Positions 1 through 8,111 of a stretch of DNA of 64,000 nucleotides are shown one piece after another. The DNA comes from Gillisia xinjiangensis (lineage in GTDB: Bacteria; Bacteroidota; Bacteroidia; Flavobacteriales; Flavobacteriaceae). The notes under the pieces are model-generated. The model was not told the DNA's origin, ran no database searches, and saw only the letters and a program-made list of their open reading frames with translations. Position 1 is the first letter of the stretch; each line of letters begins with the position of its first letter. The stretch is taken from NCBI RefSeq assembly GCF_046298265.1, contig NZ_JBKAHK010000004.1, forward strand, positions 124,001 through 188,000, written 5' to 3'. The position numbers were made by a program, and so were the translations under genes.

Positions 1-1
1 T

Positions 2-1726
2 GAAAAAATCCCAACAACTCCTGCTCCCCAGGTTGAAGAAACATCAAGCGACCTGCAAGACTCTACTGCAATGGCTCAAGCCCAGAAACAACTGGGATCT
101 TTTGGTTATTCTGCAACCTTACCTTCAGCTACCAACAATATCACTACTGTTTCAAACAATTTACTTGAGTTGAAGATCGACAATAAAGGTGGTTATATTT
201 CTGAAGCAAGGTTAACACAGTTTAAAACCTATGATTCTATTCCGGTTTATCTTATTAAAGATGGCAACGCTTCCTTCAATCTTACTTTTACGACTTCAGA
301 CGGAAGGATCCTTAATACCAAGGACCTGTTTTTTGAACCTACTGTAACTAAAAGCGGTGAAAATCAAGTGGTTTCTATGAAATTAAAAGTTTCTGAAACT
401 GAATTTTTGGAATACCGTTACGTTCTGAAGCCAGGTGAATATATGATGGATTTCAGCATACGTTCTCAGGGGTTAAGTGGTGTTATCAACCCATCAAATG
501 AAATTAAACTGGATTGGCAGTTAAAAGGGTATCGTCACGCGAAAAGCCTTTCCTATGAAAACCAATACACCGAACTTATTTTTGAATATGACGATGGAGA
601 CGATGATTATCTGGGTCAAGGTGATTTTAAGGAAGATGAGGCAACAAACGTAACCTATGTTGCATACAAACAGCATTTCTTTACCTCTATTTTATTAACC
701 GACACCCCATTTTCAAGAGGGAAATTCACCTCCCGAAATCTGGTGCAGGATGAAGACATAGATACGGTTTATACAAAAGAGTTCACTACCACTTTACCTC
801 TGGAACTAAAAGGCGGGGAATTGAACTATAATATGAACTGGTATTATGGACCAACAGATTATAAGATCCTAAATGATTATGATCGTAATCTGGATGAAAT
901 AGTGCCACTTGGTTGGGGGATTTTTGGATGGATAAACAAATTTATATTTATCCCGTTTTTTGCCTTTTTGGCTACCTTTCTTCCAAATTATGGTATTGCC
1001 ATAATTGTGTTGACTATAGTTGTAAGAATTGTGCTATCTCCTGTTACCTACAAATCCTACTTAGCGCAGGCAAAAATGAAGGTACTTCGGCCGGAAATAA
1101 ACGAGCTGAACGAAAAGTACAAGGACAATCCGATGAAGAAGCAGCAGGAAACTATGAAACTGCAAAATAAAGCCGGTGCCAGTCCATTAAGCGGATGTTT
1201 ACCTGCTCTTATGCAAATTCCGGTATTCTATGCTTTATTCCAGTTTTTTCCAAGTGCCTTTCAGTTACGTCACAAAGGATTCCTATGGGCAGATGACCTT
1301 TCGAGTTATGATACCATTGCAGAACTTCCATTCTCCATTCCGTTTTATGGAGATCACGTGAGTTTATTCCCAATTCTGGCATCTATTGCCATCTTCATTT
1401 ACATGATGATGACTACAGGACAAACGATGTCACAAAATCAACAACCGGGGATGCCTAACATGAAATTCATCATGTATCTATCTCCTATCTTTATGTTATT
1501 CTTTTTTAATAATTATGCCAGTGGGTTATCTCTTTATTACTTCACTTCCAACCTAATTACAATTGGAATAATGTTAGTGATTAAATATGCGATCATCGAT
1601 GAAGAAAAAATTCACGCAAAAATTCAGGAGAATAAAAAGAAGCCTAAAAAGCAGGGGAAATTCGCGAAGAAAATGCAGGATATGATGGAACAGGCAGAAC
1701 AACAACAGAAGAAAAATAAAAAATAA
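2..1726 (+). CDS. yidC: Membrane protein insertase YidC (5' end outside window)
   Basis: Inner-membrane insertase/chaperone that inserts and folds membrane proteins, alone or with SecYEG. The frame is open to the window edge, so the start and first membrane helix are missing; 574 residues remain. A periplasmic beta-rich domain fills the first ~290 residues. The conserved insertase core follows, with hydrophobic helices at about 305-335, 385-405, 450-470 and 490-520. The positively charged groove segment reads VVRIVLSPVTYKS. The C-terminal ~45 residues are very rich in Lys and Gln, typical of a ribosome-binding tail. It faces the broken fasciclin gene across a strong bidirectional terminator. 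Family assignment is secure. Confidence 0.96.
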   Translation, partial: EKIPTTPAPQVEETSSDLQDSTAMAQAQKQLGSFGYSATLPSATNNITTVSNNLLELKIDNKGGYISEARLTQFKTYDSIPVYLIKDGNASFNLTFTTSDGRILNTKDLFFEPTVTKSGENQVVSMKLKVSETEFLEYRYVLKPGEYMMDFSIRSQGLSGVINPSNEIKLDWQLKGYRHAKSLSYENQYTELIFEYDDGDDDYLGQGDFKEDEATNVTYVAYKQHFFTSILLTDTPFSRGKFTSRNLVQDEDIDTVYTKEFTTTLPLELKGGELNYNMNWYYGPTDYKILNDYDRNLDEIVPLGWGIFGWINKFIFIPFFAFLATFLPNYGIAIIVLTIVVRIVLSPVTYKSYLAQAKMKVLRPEINELNEKYKDNPMKKQQETMKLQNKAGASPLSGCLPALMQIPVFYALFQFFPSAFQLRHKGFLWADDLSSYDTIAELPFSIPFYGDHVSLFPILASIAIFIYMMMTTGQTMSQNQQPGMPNMKFIMYLSPIFMLFFFNNYASGLSLYYFTSNLITIGIMLVIKYAIIDEEKIHAKIQENKKKPKKQGKFAKKMQDMMEQAEQQQKKNKK

Positions 1727-1739
1727 GATTTTTTATTAT

Positions 1740-1775
1740 AAAAGTAAGAGCCTGGAAATCCAGGCTCTTACTTTT
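1740..1775. terminator. Bidirectional terminator between yidC and the fasciclin pseudogene
   Basis: Perfect 16-bp inverted repeat with an AAAT loop (arms 1740-1755 and 1760-1775). The arms begin and end in A/T runs, so it can end transcripts from both convergent genes. Confidence 0.9.
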
Positions 1776-1789
1776 ATTCATTCGCTTAT

Positions 1790-2618
1790 TTAGTCTTCAG
1801 GATCTGGAAAAAGCACGGATTCTATATCGTGAATTACCGCGTTACTATTGGTAGCTACTACATTTGAAACTCTGTCAATTTCGTCAGTAATAGTTACACC
1901 TCCTGTCGTATTGATAACAAATGTACCGCCCTCAAAAGTTGTCACATCCATTCCATCTGTAATATTTTCAGCAGGTGCACCCTTGGTTTGAAGAGTTGGA
2001 ACAAAATCAAAAGATTCATCTCTTGTAAGTGCTGCAACCAATGTTGTAAAAGTAGGATCGACCTGCGCGAAGGCGGTAATTTCCGGTAACCCAATTACTG
2101 AATTCACCGCGTGAACCACTCCATTGTCGGCCTCAATGTTAGCCTGAGTTACCGTACTTAATCCATTAATCACTACATTTTCTCCAACTGCAATGTACTT
2201 GCTCAAATTATTTTCTCCCGGAGATGAGGTAGAAGCAGTCGTTACAAAGCCGTTACTTAAATCAGCAGCACGTTTTTCCCCTACCAATACATGATTTTAT
2301 AAAACCTGGGTTAACACATCCACTGGTACTGCGCTTAGATCTGCAAAATTATTATCAGAAAAAAAATTCGCTAAAAGCCGCACTATTTGGTGCAAATACA
2401 GTATATCCTGTAGTTCCATCAAGGGTAGCTTTTAAGCCGGCTACTTTAAGAGCTGCATTTAGTGAAGAATAGTCTGCGCTGTTCTCTACCACATCCGCTA
2501 TGGTGTTAGATTCTGGCTCTGGCATGATTACGGCATAATCATCGTTGTTGCAAGCGATCGCTCCTAAAGATAAGAAGGTTACGAATGCAATTTTTTTAAG
2601 GTTTGATTTTAATAGCAT
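1790..2618 (-). pseudogene. Fasciclin-domain lipoprotein, disrupted by a frameshift and a stop
   Basis: Reading from ATG at 2618, the product begins with a lipoprotein signal (MLLKSNLKK, then LGAIAC) and enters a fasciclin (FAS1) domain with the hallmark TVFAPNSAAF. The frame then breaks in a run of eight T on the coding strand (2359-2366). Dropping one T restores a frame that reads on into ADLSAVPVDVLTQVL, where a TAA stop lies in frame at 2297-2299. After that stop the sequence continues in the same frame with NHVLVGEK and a normal second half (ENVVINGL, ADNGVVHAVNSVI) to the end at 1790. A repaired product would be about 276 residues. FAS1 proteins are secreted adhesion-type proteins. Two independent lesions argue for a real pseudogene, though the homopolymer shift alone could be a sequencing error. 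The tail could in theory be made separately from TTG at 2287, but it would lack a signal peptide. Confidence 0.85.
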
Positions 2619-2797
2619 TTTTTTTGTTTTTAAGTTGATGCTAGAAATAATTATTAACTTCTTTTTACTTTGTTCAACTTTCGTTAATTTTAATTCAACA
2701 AAAGTTAATTTTATATTAGAAACTACCCGATGAGATATAATTTCCGTTGGAATTACGTTCCTATTCCTATATTTAACGACCATTTAAAACCATACCT

Positions 2798-3211
2798 ATG
2801 AAGAAATTACTTTTATTATTTATGAGCCTAACCGTTTTAACCGCATGCAATAGCGACGATGATGCCAGCGAAGAAGATCGAATTCTGGGAACCTGGTTTA
2901 TTGTGGAGGTAAACAATGTACCTAATTCAGATTTTACGTTGAGTGAATGCAATAAAAATTCAACGATGACTTTTAATGGCGACGGTACAGCTACCTCTGT
3001 CTTTCATGCACAGGTTGAGGGAAATTGCATGGCTGGACAACCAACCAATAGCACCTGGAACAATCAAAGTGGAATATATACCATAACCATTCCCATCCCT
3101 GAACTGGAAGGATTTAACACCTTCACAGGAACCATTGCGTTCACTTCAAACACATTTATCTTTACCCCGGTATTGTTTCCAAGCACCACACTTGTATTTG
3201 AAAGGGATTAA
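2798..3211 (+). CDS. Lipocalin-like domain lipoprotein
   Basis: A 137-residue predicted lipoprotein. The signal MKKLLLLFMSLTVLTAC has its lipobox Cys at 17, followed by an acidic SDDDASEED linker of the kind that often marks export to the outer membrane in Bacteroidota. The mature part starts ILGTWFIVEV and has beta-strand-rich repeats (STMTFNGDGTATS, GIYTITI, TLVFERD), matching the small lipocalin-like family of this phylum. Ligand and function are unknown. It is divergent from the broken fasciclin gene and ends at a strong terminator. The fold call rests on motif pattern alone. Confidence 0.8.
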   Translation: MKKLLLLFMSLTVLTACNSDDDASEEDRILGTWFIVEVNNVPNSDFTLSECNKNSTMTFNGDGTATSVFHAQVEGNCMAGQPTNSTWNNQSGIYTITIPIPELEGFNTFTGTIAFTSNTFIFTPVLFPSTTLVFERD

Positions 3212-3236
3212 TTTTACTTTTAAAATATAGGTTTTA

Positions 3237-3258
3237 AAGGGTGGTTTTTACCACCCTT
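3237..3258 (+). terminator. Terminator after the lipocalin-like gene
   Basis: Nine-base-pair perfect stem (3237-3245 with 3250-3258), TTTT loop, then an A/T-rich tail ATTATTTTC. It separates the lipoprotein gene from mnmA. Confidence 0.85.
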
Positions 3259-3283
3259 ATTATTTTCGTAATTTTGCCAAGTC

Positions 3284-3329
3284 TTTGCCGACCATCTATG
3301 CGCCAATCAGCGTAGTTTGATTCGGCAAA
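3284..3329 (+). promoter_or_regulatory. Two-tier hairpin abutting the mnmA start
   Basis: Outer stem TTTGCCGA (3284-3291) with TCGGCAAA (3322-3329), 8 bp perfect. An inner stem CTATGC/GCGTAG (3296-3301 with 3310-3315, one G-U pair) closes an 8-nt loop. The outer stem ends on the base before the ATG at 3330 and 15 nt before the more conserved start at 3345. In RNA it would occlude the translation start region. It has no U-tract, so it is not a terminator; a leader or protein-binding role is inferred. Confidence 0.5.
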
Positions 3330-3344
3330 ATGGAAGAAGTAATT

Positions 3345-4532
3345 ATGAAGAAAGTAGTCGTTGGTTTATCTGGAGGAGTAGATTCCAGTGTAACCGCTTA
3401 TTTATTACAACAACAGGGATTTGAGGTTATAGGACTTTTCATGAAGAACTGGCATGACGATTCGGTCACGATCTCGGATGAATGTCCCTGGCTGGATGAC
3501 AGCAATGATGCTATGATGGTTGCTGAAAAACTGGGAATCCCATTCCAAACAGTTGATCTAAGTGAACAATATAAAGAACGTATTGTTGATTATATGTTCC
3601 GGGAATATGAATTAGGACGTACTCCAAACCCGGATGTACTTTGTAACCGGGAGATCAAGTTTGATGTTTTTATGAAAATTGCATTATCTCTTGGAGCCGG
3701 CTATGTCGCTACAGGACATTATTGCAGAAAAGGAGAGATAACGAAGGATGGAGAAACCATCTATCAGTTACTTGCAGGGAAAGATGATAACAAGGATCAA
3801 TCTTATTTTTTGTGCCAGCTCACCCAGGAACAGCTTGCAAAAACCCTTTTTCCTATTGGGGAATTACAAAAACCTGAAGTAAGGAGGATTGCTGCCGAGC
3901 AAAATTTGATCACTGCAAATAAAAAAGATTCTCAGGGACTTTGTTTTATTGGAAAAGTAAGGCTTCCTGAATTTCTTCAGCAAAAATTAAAACCAAAGGA
4001 AGGTGTAATTGTAGAGATAGCTTCTGAAAAGGAAATCTATTCAGAAACAACTTCTGAATTTAATTCCAAAACTGAAGAATTAAAACACCTGTCCAAAAAA
4101 TATACCTATGCTTTATCCGATGGAAAAGTGGTGGGAAAACATCAGGGGGCTCATTATTTCACAAGGGGACAACGCAAAGGCCTTGCCGTTGGCGGAACCC
4201 CTGAACCCCTATTTGTAATAGGTACAGATGTAGATTCCAATATTATTTATACCGGACAGGGAAATCAACATCCAGGTTTATATAACAAGGCTTTATTTGT
4301 AAATTGGGATGAAGTCCATTGGGTTCGTCCGGATCTGGCCATTGAACCGGGTGAAGAAATGGCCGTGGAGGCACGAATCCGTTACCGACAAACTTTACAG
4401 GGAGCAACGCTCCATCAAACCGAAAACGGGCTATACGTGGTATTTAAAGAGGCTCAATCGGCTATCACTGAAGGTCAGTTCGTAGCCTGGTATCTCGAGG
4501 ATGAATTAATAGGATCCGGAGTGATCTCCTAG
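3345..4532 (+). CDS. mnmA: tRNA-specific 2-thiouridylase MnmA
   Basis: Cytosolic enzyme that thiolates U34 of tRNA-Lys, -Glu and -Gln using ATP and a persulfide donor. The PP-loop ATP site SGGVDSS is at residues 9-15. The catalytic cysteine pair is C100 (NPDVLCNRE) and C200 (SQGLCFIG), at the spacing seen in E. coli MnmA. The tRNA-binding middle and C-terminal beta-barrel (TRGQRKGLAVGG) are intact. The start at 3345 (MKKVVVGLSGG) is preferred because family conservation begins there; ATG 3330 would add five residues. Length 395 residues is slightly long for the family owing to an insertion near residues 225-245. A hairpin sits immediately upstream and a dispersed repeat immediately downstream. 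Confidence 0.96.
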   Translation: MKKVVVGLSGGVDSSVTAYLLQQQGFEVIGLFMKNWHDDSVTISDECPWLDDSNDAMMVAEKLGIPFQTVDLSEQYKERIVDYMFREYELGRTPNPDVLCNREIKFDVFMKIALSLGAGYVATGHYCRKGEITKDGETIYQLLAGKDDNKDQSYFLCQLTQEQLAKTLFPIGELQKPEVRRIAAEQNLITANKKDSQGLCFIGKVRLPEFLQQKLKPKEGVIVEIASEKEIYSETTSEFNSKTEELKHLSKKYTYALSDGKVVGKHQGAHYFTRGQRKGLAVGGTPEPLFVIGTDVDSNIIYTGQGNQHPGLYNKALFVNWDEVHWVRPDLAIEPGEEMAVEARIRYRQTLQGATLHQTENGLYVVFKEAQSAITEGQFVAWYLEDELIGSGVIS

Positions 4533-4533
4533 A

Positions 4534-4636
4534 ATCAAAAACCTCGGGACAAGTCCACTAGGTACGAATTACAAAATGCCTTTAAAAATTCGAGGCAGGC
4601 CCCGGGGAATTAACCCCTTAATGAGGGATTAAAAAT
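4534..4636 (+). repeat. Intergenic repeat family, copy A
   Basis: This copy fills the mnmA to nitronate monooxygenase gap. It shares with copy B (33110-33203) the blocks ATCAAAAACCTCGGG, CTTTTAAAAATTCGAGGCA, CCCGG and GAATTAA, and with copy C (36841-36909) the CTCGGG, GAGGCA and AATGAGGGAT blocks. The CCTCGGG and CGAGGC blocks are partly complementary, so the element can fold. It starts two bases after the mnmA stop. Confidence 0.75.
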
Positions 4637-4645
4637 TGAAATCTT

Positions 4646-5587
4646 ATGCCGAATAAAATTACTCAGCTTTTCAACATTAAATATCCGCTCATACAGGCAG
4701 GAATGGTCTGGGCCAGTGGATGGCGCCTGGCAAGCGCTGTGAGCAATGAAGGCGGATTGGGAATTATTGGTGCGGGTTCTATGTATCCCGAGATCCTTCG
4801 GGAACATATCCAAAAGTGTAAGAAGGCCACAAAAAAACCTTTTGCTGTCAATGTTCCAATGTTGTATCCGGATATAGATAAAATTATTGAAATTATTATT
4901 GAAGAAGGGGTTGAGATCGTATTTACTTCCGCAGGAAATCCGAAGATCTGGACTAAACATTTACAATCCCATGGCATTAAGGTAGTTCATGTAGTGAGCA
5001 GTGTGAAATTCGCGCTTAAATCTCAGGAAGCTGGCGTGGATGCTGTTGTAGCCGAAGGTTTTGAAGCAGGAGGCCATAATGGAAGGGATGAAACCACCAC
5101 CTTTACGTTGATCCCTATGGTAAAAGAACAGCTTGAAATCCCGCTAATTGCTGCCGGAGGAATCGCCACTGGTCGCGGAATGCTGGCTGCAATGGTTCTT
5201 GGAGCCGATGCCGTTCAGGTTGGTTCACGCTTTGTGGCCAGTGAAGAGGCTTCTTCCCACATCAATTTTAAACAAAAAGTAGTGGAAGCCAGGGAAGGTG
5301 ATACACAATTGACTTTGAAAGAACTCGCACCCGTCCGACTTTTGAAAAACAAGTTTTTTGGAGATATTCAGGATTTATATCTTACCTGCCCAACCAAAGA
5401 GGAATTGGTTGAATTGCTGGGAAGGGCACGGGCCAAAAAAGGCATGTTCGAGGGGGATTTGGAAGAAGGAGAACTTGAAATTGGCCAAATAGCAGGTTTG
5501 ATCCATGATATTAAACCCGCTGCTGAAATTGTTAGGGAAATGATGGGAGAATTTGAGAAAGCAAAAACAGAAGTTTTCACCTATTAG
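4646..5587 (+). CDS. Nitronate monooxygenase family flavoprotein (FabK-like)
   Basis: FMN-dependent TIM-barrel protein of the 2-nitropropane dioxygenase/nitronate monooxygenase family, which oxidises nitronates; the same fold includes enoyl-ACP reductase FabK. Visible features are the N-terminal substrate/FMN loop (YPLIQAGMVWASG), the central GFEAGGHNGRDE with its catalytic-type His, and the phosphate-binding AAGGIATGRGMLAAMVLGA followed by AVQVGSRF. Length 313 is typical. It is co-directional with mnmA but separated by a repeat, so an operon is uncertain. The substrate cannot be told from sequence. Confidence 0.88.
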   Translation: MPNKITQLFNIKYPLIQAGMVWASGWRLASAVSNEGGLGIIGAGSMYPEILREHIQKCKKATKKPFAVNVPMLYPDIDKIIEIIIEEGVEIVFTSAGNPKIWTKHLQSHGIKVVHVVSSVKFALKSQEAGVDAVVAEGFEAGGHNGRDETTTFTLIPMVKEQLEIPLIAAGGIATGRGMLAAMVLGADAVQVGSRFVASEEASSHINFKQKVVEAREGDTQLTLKELAPVRLLKNKFFGDIQDLYLTCPTKEELVELLGRARAKKGMFEGDLEEGELEIGQIAGLIHDIKPAAEIVREMMGEFEKAKTEVFTY

Positions 5588-5672
5588 TTCCTGAAATTAT
5601 AAAGTTCTTCTTTAACCAATTTTCCCATTTGATTTCTGCTTCCTTAAAATCAGAAGCAAAATTTAAGCGGGC

Positions 5673-6071
5673 TCAATAGTTAAAAGATATATCTTTAATG
5701 ATATCAGGATGAATGCTATATATCACAGGGCAGGTTTTTGCGGCATTTTCGAGGATTATTTTTTCCTTAGCACTAAGAATTCCCTTTACAGTAAATGCAA
5801 CCTTAATCCCTGAAATCCTTCGGGGATTAGCTTCCATAAATTTTGTGACTTCAGCAAACGTACCTGAAATATCCAGTTCCAGATCCCGTGCCTTAATCCC
5901 CATTATGGTAAGCATACACGATGCAAGTGCTGTAGCAACAGTATCTGTGGGCGAAAATGCCTCTCCTTTTCCCTGATTGTCCAAAGGAGCATCTGTAATA
6001 AAAATGTTTTTGCTTTGAAGGTGCTCACATTCTGTCCTTAGATCTCCTTTATAAACTACTTTTGAAGTCAT
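5673..6071 (-). CDS. OsmC family peroxiredoxin-like protein
   Basis: A 132-residue OsmC/Ohr-type protein; the family reduces organic hydroperoxides with a cysteine pair. Both cysteines are present: C52 in ATALASCMLT, on the central helix, and C114 in AAKTCPV. The conserved Glu/Pro region GEAFSPTDTV precedes the first. It is the last gene of a minus-strand run, 9 bp after the LysM gene, so the two are probably co-transcribed. OsmC and Ohr subtypes cannot be separated confidently; the ECEHLQS and NPRRISGI motifs resemble the YhfA-like OsmC group. Confidence 0.88.
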   Translation of the reverse strand: MTSKVVYKGDLRTECEHLQSKNIFITDAPLDNQGKGEAFSPTDTVATALASCMLTIMGIKARDLELDISGTFAEVTKFMEANPRRISGIKVAFTVKGILSAKEKIILENAAKTCPVIYSIHPDIIKDISFNY

Positions 6072-6080
6072 TCGGTATAA

Positions 6081-8036
6081 TTATTTAGCAATACTTAAAG
6101 TGAGATCTTCGTTGTAATGCATGATGTAAACAGCATCATTGTAAAAACCTCCGTTAGGATTAGCACGGTATAAAAATTTATTTTCTACATACTCTGTGAT
6201 AATATTTGCTTCAACAGATTTTTCAAGGGAGCCCATTGCCGCCAGTCGCAATAAAACATCAAGGGTAAGATCATACCCGCGAACCGTATATTTATTTGGT
6301 ATTACATTATACTTAGCCTTATATGCCTCTATAAAATCATCTTTTACCGTTTCATCAAATTCCTTATACTCTGAGGGAAAATGAAATTTTAATCTTCCGA
6401 GGTGGGCGTTTGAAACTACGTCATTTTCAAAAGAATTATTTTTATTGGTGGTAAACAACGTGATATTGTTATTTCTTGCCAGCCTGTTTAGTGCTGAAGT
6501 TGCGCTGCTTAGCAATCCCATACTTTCAGATTCCAGGATTACCCAGTTCTCACGTCCTTTTACAAGAGCCGCAGCTAAAGTTGATTCTGTCACATTGTTT
6601 GCCCCTGGATTTACAGTACGCGCGTTGGGCAACGCGTTCATCAATCTTGTTTTTACACCTGTTGATGAACCATCGGCCACGATAATCACATTTTTACCCT
6701 GTGCATTTATTCGCAAATATTCAATCATCGCGTCCCTTAGCATCTCATCTGAAGGTCTTGCCTGGTAAAGATTAGGAATTGCCTTAAGTTCCCTGTTGCT
6801 AATTGGTGAGACTACAGGTATTTTTTCCCGAAGAAGTCTGGAGGCAGCCTCCTCGGAAGTTGCTTGTAATAAAGGTCCTATTACTGCATCTACATTGTCA
6901 AAATTATTTGATTGTACAATAGAAATTACTCTTGAAGCTTGTTGCTGAGTGTCAAAAACTTTTATATTGGTTGAAACCCCAAGCTCCTTAGCCCTTTCTA
7001 TCGCCATTATAACCCCGCTATGAAAATCCAGGGAAATCCTCATTACCCTATCATCCTGCAATACTTTTACAGAATTGGAAACCGAATCATTTCTGACTTT
7101 ACTAAGGTTATAAGGAAGCATCAAAACCAGATTTTTTGTACTGAAATCCTTAAGATTATTTGAAAGATCCATTCTTTTAATCTCTGAGGTTTCTGTAACA
7201 GGCATTTCAACATCCTCTAATTCCCTTCCACTTGAATCTTTAGTTGGAACTTTTAAAACCATCCCATATTTTAATCCGTCTTTTAAAGCGGGATTAAGAG
7301 CAACCAGCGAGTCCTGGTCTATTTGGAACCTTCTTGTTAACCCAAACATGGTTTCCTGCGGCTGCACTTCGTAGAATTGGAAAGCAGTATCTGTTATTAT
7401 TACCGGTTCGTTTAAAACAGCTGTACCAACTTTCAGCATAATTCCGGGTTGTAAAACATCTACCATCGGGTTTAAATCCTCAAGTTCCTTTACAGTCATC
7501 CCATATTTACGGGCTATCCCATATTTGGTTTCTTTGGGAAGAATTATATGTTCCCTGGTTTTCCCGGTTTGGGCCGGAGAGGAAACATTTGGTTTAGGTT
7601 GCGCAATTCCCGGTTCTCTTTTTGCAAAAACAGGGATTTGAATGGTTTCGCCATGTTGCAATTCTTTGGAATACAGCTGCTTATTATATCGCTTTATATC
7701 ATCAATACTAACATCATACTGTTTTGATAAACTGTATAAAGTCTCCTTTTTTTCAACTTGATGTGTCCTGAATGTCACCGCATCAGCAGAGTTTGTGGCA
7801 CTTTCGGAAGGAGAGGCTGCATCGCCCTGTATTGGGATCACCAATTTGGTTCCCACCTGAACTCCATTTTTCGCATCGGGGTTATATTTATAGATATCCT
7901 CTGTACTCAAATTGTATTTCAGGGCGATCCTGTAAACATTTTCCTCTGGTGCTACCGTATGATATTTATATGCCTGGCCAAATGCCGTAAATGATAGAAC
8001 TTGAAAAAACAAACATATAATGGTAACATACTTCAT
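6081..8036 (-). CDS. LysM-repeat protein with periplasmic-binding-type C-terminal domain
   Basis: A 651-residue exported protein; residues 1-20 form a signal peptide ending FGQA. Four LysM peptidoglycan-binding repeats follow at about 24-68, 92-137, 162-205 and 223-268, each with the pattern of a start such as HTVAPEEN, a helix and a closing Val-Pro. From about 300 to the end the sequence resembles a type 1 periplasmic-binding fold (NLVLMLPYNLS, DAVIGPLLQ, KIPVVSPISN, GYDLTLDVLLRL), as in amino-acid ABC receptors and LpoA-like proteins. A wall-anchored role in envelope maintenance is plausible but inferred. It lies between guaA and the OsmC gene. Confidence 0.9.
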   Translation of the reverse strand: MKYVTIICLFFQVLSFTAFGQAYKYHTVAPEENVYRIALKYNLSTEDIYKYNPDAKNGVQVGTKLVIPIQGDAASPSESATNSADAVTFRTHQVEKKETLYSLSKQYDVSIDDIKRYNKQLYSKELQHGETIQIPVFAKREPGIAQPKPNVSSPAQTGKTREHIILPKETKYGIARKYGMTVKELEDLNPMVDVLQPGIMLKVGTAVLNEPVIITDTAFQFYEVQPQETMFGLTRRFQIDQDSLVALNPALKDGLKYGMVLKVPTKDSSGRELEDVEMPVTETSEIKRMDLSNNLKDFSTKNLVLMLPYNLSKVRNDSVSNSVKVLQDDRVMRISLDFHSGVIMAIERAKELGVSTNIKVFDTQQQASRVISIVQSNNFDNVDAVIGPLLQATSEEAASRLLREKIPVVSPISNRELKAIPNLYQARPSDEMLRDAMIEYLRINAQGKNVIIVADGSSTGVKTRLMNALPNARTVNPGANNVTESTLAAALVKGRENWVILESESMGLLSSATSALNRLARNNNITLFTTNKNNSFENDVVSNAHLGRLKFHFPSEYKEFDETVKDDFIEAYKAKYNVIPNKYTVRGYDLTLDVLLRLAAMGSLEKSVEANIITEYVENKFLYRANPNGGFYNDAVYIMHYNEDLTLSIAK

Positions 8037-8111
8037 CTTGTTGATTTTATTGGTTTTTATAGGTATAAATTCGAGGCTTCAGGGACTAAAAAAATGTTAA
8101 TCCTGAATTAT

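Noticed and set aside
2619..2783. N-terminal extension of the fasciclin gene to 2783
   Set aside because: The extension is basic and unlike a signal peptide, whereas ATG 2618 gives a textbook lipoprotein signal.
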